The position numbers were made by a program, and so were the translations under genes. Source: Carallia brachiata (taxonomy: Eukaryota > Streptophyta > Magnoliopsida > Malpighiales > Rhizophoraceae). Taken from it: a stretch of DNA of 64,000 nucleotides. The notes under the pieces were generated by a model that searched no databases, had not been told where the DNA came from, and saw only the letters and a program-made list of their open reading frames with translations. The DNA is taken from the NCBI GenBank assembly GCA_021464245.1, contig JADCRB010000069.1, positions 4,354,395-4,418,394 of the forward strand. The letters run 5' to 3'. The stretch's first letter is position 1, and each line of letters opens with the position of its first letter. This document shows, piece by piece, positions 11,250-23,699 of the stretch.

Positions 11250-12700
11250 TGATAGTGAGTAATTTGCGAGAAATAAGATCACTTAATATATAGTTGTGCA
11301 CTTGCACTTGATTTTTTTTTTGTGCCCCGGGGGTGGGGGGTCATATATCACGGATTGTGACAGGAATCATTTGATGGTGAGTGATTCTATTTACTGTTCG
11401 ATTAGTCCGTGCATCTTTGTAACCTATATGAGCTCATATGGAGTAGAAATAATAATGATTTTTGTGGTGTTTCTTTTTTTACTCACTTTTTATAAAGATA
11501 ATTATCTTATACTATATAAATCTATTTTATTATTTTTTATTTTAATTAGACCATATTTATTATATAGTATAATATTATGAGTCTATTATTCTGAATAAAA
11601 AGTAAATTAAATTAAATTTTTTTAATTTTTGATAATTAATTAGAAACACTGAACTTATTTGAGGGTTTTGATATCTGGGCTACCAGATAAATTAGATTTG
11701 ATTTCAGTTTCTGAAACTGAGGAATATGTCAGAGATTCGCATACACCAGTCAGAATGAAACCCCCAACCGCCCTGATGAAAGTAAACAGACCTATTTCTT
11801 ATCTCCCTTTCTTCGCAGGGTAGGGACTGAGGAGTATTGAGAATTAAAAATTTTTTTTTTATGATAATGTTTATTTAAACACATAAATACGTAATAATAT
11901 GAACTATTAAATTATTAAAAATATATTAAATTTATAAAAAATTATTAAACATAATTAAATAAATTATGTATTTCTCCTTACTTTAACTTTTAACTTTTTT
12001 ATTGAGTGTTTGAAAGGTGGAAGCTCCAAAGTCCAGTTCATCACTGTGTCAGCGCCTGTCCGGTTGTTGTTCTTTGACGTTTCTGCTTTGTCAATTGACT
12101 CTTTGATTCTGGAATTTTGATTTAAGTCTGACCCTATAATTAACCCAATTGTTGCTAGTGCACTCGTAGCACGGCCCGACAACGACTTGTAGAGCTACTA
12201 TTTAGTTTTAGTTGGTTCTCCATATTTTTCTTTCTCCAAAAATAAAAGAGAAAGTTTTGTTTGTACACAATGGTTTGAAAGAAACTCGTTTTTAAATATA
12301 TATATATTTATTATTCATTAAAGACAGTATAAATTAATATAATATAATATAAATTAAATTATTAATTTATATTGTACTTAGATAATATTAAATAATATAA
12401 AATAATTATCTTATTTAATATTTTAAAAAATATGGAATAACATAGTATAATAAATTAAAATAACTTTTTTATCATTAAAATAAATTAATTTATATTTATT
12501 ATTAATTTTAACATTTTTATCAAAAATAATGAGAATTAAATAATAAAATTAATATATATTTTATATGTCATTTTATATTATATTACTTATAAATTTTAAA
12601 ATTTATATAAAAATTATTTTTGGTAAAAAAAAAATATATTTTTTTTCAATTTTCTTAATAAGTCTCCTTCTCTACACGGAACAATTCGCTTCCGTCTTCT
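11250..12700. other. Noncoding downstream block of MMP A
   Basis: Shares long stretches with 23700-24880 and 40900-42400. From about 12290 it becomes very AT-rich. Nothing coding is visible before the ubiquitin-like fragment. Confidence 0.45.
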
Positions 12701-12728
12701 CATCAGCATCGGCCCGCAGAAGGTGAAG

Positions 12729-13854
<1,126 letters not shown>

Positions 13855-14990
13855 TAAGGTAATTAAAATCGGATCGGACCGGTCGGTCGGACCGGTTAAA
13901 CCGGGAACCGAGTCATGGTCTGGTCAGATTTTCCTCATAAACCGCTAGTTCTAAGAACCGGTTTGAAAACCGATGAACCGGCCGGTTCGACCGTGAACCG
14001 GTGAACCGGTCACGGTTCATCCAGTTGGTTTGGTTCAAAGGTTACCCAAAATAACAAGTAAAACTTGTCCAAGATGGAGCCAACAGCTTTGGAACCCTGA
14101 CTTGTCATATGCAATAAAGACATCGATCCACTACACCAAACTGTGATTTGTTATATTCTTTTTTTTTTTTTTTTTACTTATTATTTAATTGAGGATCTAA
14201 CATATTAATAAATATATATTTTTTATTTTTCTATTTTTCTTAAAAAGTCATTAATTCTTTCTTTTGTATTAAATTGTTTTGACAAAATATCAATCAGATA
14301 AAAGTACATAAACTAAAATATTTTTCTGTTTAAAATATTTGATACTAATTATTTATATTTATTTATATATTAACCTAGTTGCTCTTTTATTTTTGTCATA
14401 TGTTAATTATAAGTTGTATTGTATTCAATATACTAATTATAATATTTTAACGTATATAACAATTAATATCTTATATAAATATAATTCTTAAAATATAATT
14501 TGCTTTCAATTTTTATTATTGTATAATTGAAATAAAGCCATGTATGAATGAAATTTCTTTAAACTACACACACACATATATTATTAAGTTTTTTTCGTTA
14601 ATTTATATACATTATTAACATATTAATGTTATTCATTTTTTAATCTTACCTTACAATAAATTATAAATCATATATATTAAACATATAAAGATAAGTATTC
14701 TCATATATGAATTTATATAATACTTTTTTTTGACTTAGAATTTATATAATACTTAAAGTTTATATAATATGATATAAAATGTCGAATTCATATAATACTT
14801 AAAGTTTATATAATATGACATTTTATATATTAATAGCATATATATGATGTATATAAATAATTTATTTTTATATATTTTAATATTAAATAACGGTTTTACC
14901 GGTTTAACCACGGTTAATCCGGTTGAACCGGTTGGACCTTGAACCTCTAAATTTTCCGGTTCACTAACCGGTTCGGTTCTTAAAACCTTG
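13855..14990. mobile_element. hAT-like non-autonomous element, 1136 bp
   Basis: A perfect 8-bp target duplication, ttagaaac, flanks the insert at 13847-13854 and 14991-14998. Segments II (about 25740) and III (about 43617) have a single copy of the site and no insert. The left end reads TAAGGTAATTAAAATCGG; the right end, on the other strand, reads CAAGGTTTTAAGAACCGA. Both ends lead into clusters of CCGGTT-type repeats. The interior is AT-rich with no transposase. The perfect duplication and absence from sister segments suggest insertion after the segments separated. Confidence 0.85.
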
Positions 14991-15124
14991 TTAGAAACAG
15001 AATTGCACAAATAATGTGACAAGTTACGCTAGAAAAAAAATCAAAATTTTATTGCTTGTGACTTGTGAGTGACTGAAGAATAAAGACTATATACACTAGA
15101 TTAAATAAAACTTTGAGTTCAAAT

Positions 15125-15287
15125 TAAAAATATGGAATAACATAGTATAATAAATTAAAATAACTTTTTTATCATTAAAAATAATTAATTTATATTTATT
15201 ATTAATTTTAACAATTTTATCAAAAATAATTAGAATTAAATAATAAAATTAATATATATTTTATACGTCATTTTATATTATATTACT
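15125..15287. repeat. Templated filler copied from 12425-12587
   Basis: This stretch matches 12425-12587 with only a few mismatches and no length difference, at an offset of exactly 2700 bp. It sits where sequence equal to about 43760-46675 of segment III is missing. Its right end joins CREG exon 3 through the shared bases tact. Confidence 0.8.
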
Positions 15288-16532
15288 GGTGTCCCATATT
15301 TCTATTTGACTAGTCTTGATCCAACCGCGAAAAATGCATTAAAAGATAAGAGGGCTTCCCTTACAGTCAGCGAGTACCCTATAGGAACTTGTGGCAAGAC
15401 TGACCCTGAGAACCCGACCTGTGCAAAAATTGCACTGACTGGAAAGGTAAAATTGAGACCTACTTGTTCTTGTATTCTTTAAGGATTAAAACGTATTGGT
15501 ATTAGTGAAAGAAATCTTCACTTCTAGAAAACCTCGTTAGCATGCATGATCACTATTTTACTATTTGATTTTAGTATTTGGCATCTATTGATCACTTAAC
15601 TATGGGGCTTATGCATTAGCAACATAAGGGCCGCTGATAACTGGCTTGTCATTACTCATGGCTTGATTTCTGATGGCAGCAGAGGACTGCTGTTTCCTTT
15701 GAAATGATGAATCCTTGGATGTTCAAGGACTTCTTCGTGAAATTTTATGATGAGTGATTCAGTGCTGTGCTTGCCAAACTTGTGGAAGCTGTCATTCATT
15801 TTATACTCTTTTTTATGGAAATTGCCACCCATTTTCTTGATTATGTTCCTAAGCAAGATTGCAGCCTTGTTATTATACTTTGAATGTCTTCAGTGCCCGC
15901 TCCTCCTCTTCCACCATAAAACAGAACCAAGAAAAAAAGAGATTGTAGTGATCAACTTATAGCAATTTACACAAATTAGCAACTTATATGCAATATTGTG
16001 TTACTGTGAATTTCTTTTTGTCAAATATTTTCATATGCTAACAGTTGAAATCAGCTGTTACTGAGCTTTTGATGATGCCAGAAAGAAACCTTTGTTCTTG
16101 TTGTTGTTGTTCTTAATCTTTCTGGTTCTTGTTGTGACTAAATGTATTCTTTTTATGAAAGAAATAAACTAACTTGAAAGTAATATTGGTCTGTTGGTGT
16201 TAGTTGATAGTGATCAATGGCAAGGAAGCAGAATTCACTCAAAATGCATTGTTTACAAAGCATCCAGAGATGAAGGGTAACTACTGTCAACTTTAGATTA
16301 ATAACTTGGCAAGTGTTGTTGGCTAGTAATAACTGGTAGGTACCTGTTCTTTCCTTTCCATTTTCTGCTCTCTAAATTCCCATTTGTCTTTGGGATGTTG
16401 ACAGGCTGGCCAAATAATCACAACTTCCAGTTCTTCAAACTACAAATTGAAGATATATCTTTGATCAATTGGTTTGGTGGTCCTAAACCTCTCACGGTAG
16501 ATCAGTACCTCCATCCTAAATTGAGTATTTAA
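15284..16532 (+). pseudogene. CREG-like remnant, exons 3 (partial), 4 and 5
   Basis: Remains of a CREG-family gene (see the intact copy at 45674). The surviving parts are exon 3 from its middle (15284-15446), exon 4 (16204-16276) and exon 5 (16405-16532), all with good splice borders. The reading frame in these exons is still open to the stop at 16530-16532. The promoter, signal peptide, exons 1-2 and the first third of exon 3 are gone, replaced by AT-rich filler. No start or secretion signal is left, so it is almost certainly not functional. Confidence 0.9.
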
Positions 16533-17563
16533 AGAGGGATCCTTTATGTTTGTATACTTATCAAAGAATTAAAGCAAAAATGATGACAAGGATCCAGGAA
16601 AACCGAAAAAGATGTACTGATGGCTCTTCAGAATTAATAGAGTTTAATAAAACTTATTTCTGATTGCTCCTAATTCTAATTTTCTGATGCATTTATTTTC
16701 CTCAATCTTGGGTTTCTGCCATGTCACAGGAACAATCTTACTGCTTTTCTGTGAATTAAGTTCTGATATATCCTTTGGTCTTGCATACTGACCGTGGATG
16801 TAGATTATGTATCAATGAATAAATTGTAAATAAGATGAACTTTTCTAACATGTATTCTCTATCCTCTATAGCTATTCTGCATGATTTTATTGTCTGATCA
16901 TGCATAGGCGGCGGACTGTTCCTGACTTACAAAAAATTTTTTATTTACATAGTTACGCGATATGGCTGTACTTTAACTGATACCAAAATAATAACATAAT
17001 TCATTTTATAATATTTAATATATTATTATTATTTTTTATCTATCTCGTATCATTTTAATCCAGTCTAAAAATTTATGAGAGTATTTCTCTAGATTATATT
17101 GACATTTATTTCTGATCACTTTCTCCCTGCATTTAAGACCCGCCATTATTAATTTATATCCATCACTACCGCCAGGCCCACCTTCCAAGTGTGACACTCT
17201 TACCAAAGAGCTTTGCTCATACCCAAACGAATCACTTTCCCTCGAAGCCCACAACTCCAAATCCCAGTTCGGCGCTCTGTACCCAATTCCATTAACCAGC
17301 CCAAACCTTCTCTCCCTTCCGCCATGAAACGCTTTTCAATTCTCTATGGTTCCATTTTCCAAGAACAAAGAAACTTGAACGATTAAAGATCTCTTACTAT
17401 TATCAGAGATAAACTGTAAGAATACTGATTGTATAATTATAACAGTTCGTTGTACGATCACAAAAAATATTGCATGATCACCGTAATAATAATAATAGAC
17501 AAACAAATATACAACAAACATCAAAATGTCCATTTCATTTTTGGGAAGGGTGCCATTACATCT
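16533..17563. other. Noncoding 3' block of segment I
   Basis: Collinear with 47842-49340, apart from the two insertions found there. No gene is visible. Confidence 0.45.
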
Positions 17564-17757
17564 CCAGAATCGAGCATCTGCCTGAATTTTTTTTGTGCAA
17601 CAAGACATTAATTTTGTGCAACAAAACTACTGTTTTGTGCAACAAAAAAATATATAGAACAATACAGACTTTTTTTGTTGCACAAAATATCAGTCTTATT
17701 GTACAAAATTACTATCTTGTTGCACAAAAAAATATTCAAGCAGATACCCGATTCTGA
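17564..17757. mobile_element. MITE with about 35-bp terminal inverted repeats
   Basis: The left end ccagaatcgagcatctgcct is mirrored by the right end, whose reverse complement reads tcagaatcgggtatctgctt. Both lead into ttttttgtgcaac. Inside are four copies of a tttttgtgcaacaa motif in both orientations. Segment III has no insert here (about 49340). No coding capacity. Confidence 0.7.
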
Positions 17758-18589
17758 CAGCCTAATTTTTTCCTTTTAGAAAACTGACAAGCCATTACGT
17801 TAATCCACGCAATGTACAGTTATGCCTTTGTCCATTGTATGTTCCTAATGACTAAATGGACTGGTAAAGAATCCAAAGATTCAAATATACGGAATCAAAA
17901 TTTCAAAGAACCAAGACAATTTAAAAGAGAGAGTACAAATTCTCACTTATTACTTGAAATGATAATTTAATTGATAATTTGATGTACTTATGTTATATTA
18001 GCTGAGTTCTAATTTTTTCCCGGTCATTTACTAAAAAAGAGGACGCAATGTTAGATTTCATGGTCATCAATAACGAGATTGGATGTGAAGAAGCTTATTC
18101 GTACTCTAAAAATAGTTAAATTTTGATCAAAAAAATTTATGTGAGAGGAGGCTACTCCAGTCTAGAGTTAGGGAAATTAGTAGGAGACTTGTTTTGTCTC
18201 ATGAGACTTGTTTGACGTCGGGCTTGGCCCATTAAGCAGGAGACTTCAATGTGGTGTGAAAAAAGATATTTTTGGTCATGCCTTAACAGAAATTCAGTAA
18301 TTAAGACCGAAAATTTTTATTTTATAAGTTTTTAGTTTTAATTTTAAAAAGAGAATTAAAAATTTATGGAAATAAAGAGACTAGAGAACTATATTTATTA
18401 TGTAGTTTTTTGGCTCGACAAATCTTTTAACAGACAAAATTAAAAAAAAAAGTCTTAGCCCTCAGGCAAATCACTTTCATGGGTTTTGGTTGTGATCCGA
18501 AGAAAACTGTTAGGCTTTAGCAATGAGATATCCATTTTATAATACCTAAATCTTTATAATTTTTTATATATAAATTCTAAACCTCTGGT
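17758..18589. other. End of segment I and spacer to segment II
   Basis: Similarity to segment III continues to about 18120. The remaining 470 bp are unique in this window and show no gene. Confidence 0.45.
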
Positions 18590-20312
18590 AAAGATTTGTT
18601 TATCTCTGCCCTTTCTTTATTTCCTTTTTTTTTGGTTCAATTTTTAACATTGGAAAGCCCAATTCGTAAAAGATTTGAAAGCCCACGCTGCTCGCGTAGC
18701 GTAAGTTTAAGGTGGCCGTTGTTTCACAGAGAAGAAATAATAATTTGACCAAAAAAAAAAGAAATAATAATAATTGAAAAATAAAATTGGAATCGTCTTA
18801 CAATAGGAATAGAGATTATTATAATAATTACTAGTATGATGCAGGTAGATTTGTAGCCGTTGCAAATCTTTATTTTCTTATTTTCTTTTATTGGAAAATG
18901 AAATTGGAATCCTCTTGCAATGGGGATAACGATTATCACAATTATTATAATGATATGGGTATTTTATAGCCGTTACAAATTTTTGATTTTCTTATTTTTT
19001 TTTCTGGTGTTTATTAATTTTATTTATTTATTTTAATAAGTAAAACTAATTCATAATTTAATATTATTTAAAATTTTTTTTTATTTTTTTATTCAAGTGG
19101 ATCTCATTTATTATGTGATTTAAAATTATGAGTAAATTACACTCATTTAAAAAAATAGTCAAAATAAAAATTCATTTTCTTTTAATTTAAATGATAGCAA
19201 ATCTTCTCGAATTGAAAAATCAGTTGGTTTTGATAAAATTGGAAAAAAAAAATAGATTATTAGCCGTTGCAAATCTTGGTTAATCTAGCCGTTGCAAATC
19301 TTGGTTTTCTTTTTATTTTAAATTAAATGACATGCAAATATTTGTTGACTTGAAAGATCAATTAGCCTGTAAGAAATCTTGAGTTTGAAAAATTGGATCT
19401 CGACCGTCGAAAATAAAAATTGTAGGCTCTGGATTGTAATAAATTTTCATGCCGAAAAGTATAATTTTTATTATCAAAATTGAAAATAATAAATTATATA
19501 ACATATACAAACATATGGGATTATATAGTAATTAAATCCAAGTAAAAAATATTTCACCCTCTATCATTTTTTTTAAATTTTTTTTCAAAAAAAGTGTTAT
19601 CAGTGTGTTTTAAATATATTTTCAGTATAATTTTAGTATGCTCGATCTCTTTTTCAAATTCTTTTAATAAATACTTTTTTATATGTCAGACACATGTCTA
19701 TATTATATCTAATATATGTAAGTATCTAACGTATAATTTTGACAAACACAACGCATATCTATATCTGTATCAATACAAATATACCTGTTCGATGTATATC
19801 CTACTCTTTGTGACATCACCACTGTCCTGTGACCTCACTAATAATTTTAATATTAAATTACTAACACCGAACCACAATCCACACCATTTAGCATCCCTGC
19901 TCTGCGGGTCACAAATTCAAGACATCCCGTTGGACATTCCACACCGGTCCACAAGCTCAGAAGAACCGCTAGCTAAAGTGCTAAACCCGCTACTTGACGG
20001 CCCAATGTCAGTCCGAGCTCTACCCGGAGCTTGACTAATCAATACCATTCAGTGCAATTTTTTTTTAAAATGTTAATATATAAAAATATTATTAATTTAA
20101 TTTAAAGTCATAAATATAATATTAATTTTTAAAAAATAAATTTAGTATAAAATAATTTTATATAAATAAAATCTATCAGTTTTAATAATAAATTTATAAA
20201 AATATATCTATTTCAATAACATAATAATCATATAAATTAATACTTTTATTATCAAAATAGAAAAATTCTGTTTAAAAAATTTCACAATATGTTAAATTTA
20301 TTACTTTAAACA

Positions 20313-21213
20313 AATGGTGAAAATCTTATATGTATTTCTTGTTATAAGGATGATCAAAGCTAAAAGATTAGAGGTTTCAATAAAGTATCTTAACTAATAA
20401 TATTACAAGTACGAGACCAAAATTTTATATATTATATCATATTTTTTTGTGTCTGTACTATATATTTTTCGCGAGACCAATATTTATGAATTCAAAGTCA
20501 TTAACATGGATGTTTGCCAAGTAAACTCGCCAAGTTGCAAAGGCCATAAAAAAAAAGTCATTTTAAAAAGGGTTAATGTATAAAAATATTACCAACTTTA
20601 CTTCAAGTAATAAAATTAAAATTAATTTTAAAAAATAATAAATTTAATACAATTTTACGGAAAGTAATAAATCTAACACGTAATAATTTTTTATAAATAG
20701 AATTTCTCAGTTTTGATAACAGATTTATAGAAAATATATTTATTTTAATAACATAATAATCATATAAGTTAGTGTTATATCATCAAAATAGATGAATTCT
20801 GTTTAAAAAATTTCACAACGTGTTAGATTATTATTTTAAGTGAGGTTAGTGTTAAATTTATTATTTTTTAAATTTAATATTATATTTGTTATTTTAAGTA
20901 AAATTAGTGACATTTTTGTATGTTAATCCTTTTAAAATGATTTTTTTTTTTTTTGTTCTTTGCAGCTTGGCGTGTTTACTTGGCAAACATCCATGTTGAT
21001 GACTTTGAATTCATAAATATTGATATCACAAAAAACATATAGTACAGACACAAAAACATAATATAATATATAAAATTTTTATCTTGTATTTTAATATTAT
21101 TAGTTAAGACATTTTGTTGACACCTCTAATCTTCGAGTTCTAATGAATATATTATTATTCTTTCTTAGCTTTGACAGTCCTTATAACAAGAAATATATGC
21201 AAGATTTCCACCA
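20313..21213. repeat. Long inverted repeat upstream of MMP B
   Basis: Arms are about 20313-20545 and 20957-21213, the same foldback as at 8253-9103. The left arm here keeps a stretch near 20370-20420 that has been lost from the left arm in segment I, so the arms pair over more length in this copy. Confidence 0.75.
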
Positions 21214-21920
21214 TCTGTGGGCTTCCAAGAAATTTGATAACTTAAATATGAGACCAACTAAAAACTACAAATTTCTTCCTGTATGGCCTGCATAATATTT
21301 TCTCTTACCGTGTAGTCAATTATAGCCCGCCAATCAGACCATATGTATATATATATATAATACATCCTAGCATTATTATATTTTTACAAAAAGCTTTTTG
21401 GGATCATGAAACTGTGATTTTTTAAATCATCATATCACCCTTATGCTAAAGATCGCCTTTTATGATCATCATGATCAATACTAAACTTACATTTAAAATA
21501 TTTGGTTGATAAATAAAGTTTCTTAGTGCTATAACCTAAAGGCTCGACATTAAATATTGCTTACATTCTTGTTATAGAATTATGCAATTATAGGGATCTG
21601 AACGAGATTAAGTTAACATATTAACAATCAATCAATTATAAAGATTTGTATATTTGGATGTAATCAATCTATAATTTTAGTAATCAATGAATATAAATAT
21701 AAAATTTTAGTATTATTGCAATGTAATTTTTTTATATGTAAGCCAATCTCTAGGATAATATAATTATATTGCAATAATAATAGGATTCTTTCTTTTATGA
21801 GTGCATTAAGATGATATGGTTGTGTTGTGACTAGCTAGTATAGTTGCCCCATCAGAGTAAATAGAACTATTTTTTTTGAACTATATTATTTGGCCATCCT
21901 CACAAAACTTATTCCATACG

Positions 21921-22546
21921 TTGATCAAAAGGAAATGAATAAAAAAATCATATATAAAATGGTTATAAACTTTTTTAATTTAATCTTAAATCTTTTAATT
22001 TTTTAATTGAATTCTAAACTTTTCAATTCTTTTACAAATAAGTTATTTTGCCAATGACAGTTAGTGAAACCGTTAAATATGACCGTTGATCAAAAGAAAA
22101 TGAATAAAAAAATCATATATATTGTTTTTCCTTATTTTCTAATCGTAATGTTTTAAAAAAATTAAAAATGACAAAATAATTAAAAAATGATTATTTTTTT
22201 TAAAACTGCAAAAATAAAAAAATAAAAAAAACCCCAAAAATACTCCATTATCACTATTTTTGAAATTAGAGGACTCAATTGAAAAACTTTTAGAACGTTT
22301 AGGACTTAATTAAAAAATTTTAGAACGTTGAGGACTTGATTGAAATAGAAAAGTACAAAGGAAACCATATTTAAAAATTTTTTATTTATCTCTGTTTGAT
22401 CAACTATTATTTTTAACAGTTTGATTGAGTTCCGTTAACGAAAAGACTAGTTTGTAAAAAAATTTAAATATTTAAGATTCGATTAAAAAAATTGAAAGAT
22501 TTCGAACTAAATTTAAAAAATTTATAAATATTTAAAATGGTTGTAA
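21921..22546. mobile_element. MITE-like replacement of the MMP B proximal promoter
   Basis: Similarity to segments I and III stops at ccatacg (21920) and resumes at the atgc before the TATA box. In place of the roughly 210 bp found upstream of MMP A (9855-10065) there are about 626 bp of foldback sequence. The left part, with aaaatggttataaac and acaaataagttattttg, is mirrored in inverted form at the right end (gactagtttgtaaa, ttaaaatggttgtaa). A 27-bp sequence starting ttgatcaaaa is also repeated at 21921 and 22084. No transposase is seen. Confidence 0.65.
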
Positions 22547-22560
22547 TGCTGCAGCAAATC

Positions 22561-22568
22561 TATAAATG
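22561..22568 (+). promoter_or_regulatory. TATA box of MMP B
   Basis: TATAAATG lies 91 bp before the ATG, in the position of the TATA box of MMP A and C. It is just downstream of the replaced promoter block. Confidence 0.65.
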
Positions 22569-22651
22569 GACCTTAGAAGTTAGGACACGAGACATCGCTC
22601 AAAGCAACAAATTAACTTCCTCTTTTGGTCACAATCATTCGTAAACGGTTA

Positions 22652-23608
22652 ATGGCATCCAAAGCTTTTCTGCTTTTTTCAATCAACTTCCTAGTCCCCC
22701 TTCTTCTCCTATCCGATGTAGTTTCGGCCGCAAGAAATCCCAACAAAGCATCATCTCCACTTGATTTCCTTGAGCATCTTAAAGGATGCCATAAGGGAGA
22801 CAAGCTCAAAGACATCCACAAGCTCAAGAAGTATCTCCATAACTTTGGTTACTTGAGCTGCAACAAAAGCACCAACAAAAATCAATCCAACGCCAAAATG
22901 GACGATGATGATTTTGATGATCCTTTGGAGTCTGCCCTCAAAACTTACCAACACAATTTCCATTTGAGTGTGTCAGGATTTCTAGACTCTGAAACTGTAT
23001 CCGCAATGAAGATCCCTCGATGTGGGGTTGCAGATATCATCAACAGTACCAATTGGATGCAAAAGAAAAATATTCATCAACATCATCATCACCATGGCTC
23101 CAACTCTTTCCACACTGTGGCCCACTACTCGTTCTTCCCACGAAACCCGAGATGGCCCCAGAACAAGTACAGTCTCACTTACGGGTTCGAGAGAATGTCG
23201 GACCAAGCCATTGCCCCAGTGGAAAGAGCTTTTACAACATGGGCTGCCAACACGCACTTCAGGTTCTCAAGGGCTCCTGATTACCGAAATGCTGATCTCA
23301 GGATCGGCTTTCATAGAGGTAACCATGGAGACGGATATCCTTTCGATGGACGCGGCGGAACTCTGGCTCATGCTTTTGCCCCAACGGACGGGCGCTTCCA
23401 TTACGATGCCGATGAACGTTGGTCCGTGGGTGCAAGCCCTGGTGCAGTTGACTTGGAGACGGTTGCGCTGCATGAAATTGGGCACCTTCTTGGACTTGGG
23501 CATAGCTCGGTTCAAGAAGCCATTATGTTCCCTTCAATCCCTGCTGGAGTGACCAAGGGTTTGCATAGTGATGACATCCAAGGCATTCGGGCCTTATATG
23601 GAGTTTAA
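22652..23608 (+). CDS. Matrix metalloproteinase B (plant MMP, M10A)
   Basis: Intronless secreted zinc protease, 318 residues, same architecture as MMP A: signal peptide about 1-26, cysteine switch PRCGVAD (C124), zinc site HEIGHLLGLGH at 274-284 (E275) and Met-turn M292. It is one residue longer because the histidine run reads IHQHHHHHG. It is the most diverged of the three array copies, with changes near the substrate region (SFFPRNPRWPQ, YGFERMSDQ) and in the metal-binding loop (GDGYPFDGRGGT for GDGAPFDGPGGV). I chose the ATG at 22652 because it matches the conserved start of A and C; the extra upstream codons are 5' leader. AATAAA is at 23689. Its proximal promoter differs completely from those of A and C, so its expression may too. 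Confidence 0.95.
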   Translation: MASKAFLLFSINFLVPLLLLSDVVSAARNPNKASSPLDFLEHLKGCHKGDKLKDIHKLKKYLHNFGYLSCNKSTNKNQSNAKMDDDDFDDPLESALKTYQHNFHLSVSGFLDSETVSAMKIPRCGVADIINSTNWMQKKNIHQHHHHHGSNSFHTVAHYSFFPRNPRWPQNKYSLTYGFERMSDQAIAPVERAFTTWAANTHFRFSRAPDYRNADLRIGFHRGNHGDGYPFDGRGGTLAHAFAPTDGRFHYDADERWSVGASPGAVDLETVALHEIGHLLGLGHSSVQEAIMFPSIPAGVTKGLHSDDIQGIRALYGV

Positions 23609-23699
23609 GCATTTTTCCTAAATCGATCGAATTTGGTATTCGGAGATTAAGAGGGCGACAACGTTTGAGGTTTTGTGTTATATCAAGCAATAAAGCAAA

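Noticed and set aside
14753..15022. Minus-strand frame in the hAT-like element
   Set aside because: It is made of the CCGGTT subterminal repeats plus AT-rich sequence, with no transposase similarity.
17564..17757. CRISPR-like repeats (tttttgtgcaacaa four times)
   Set aside because: The copies occur in both orientations as parts of inverted ends in a plant MITE; no regular spacers.
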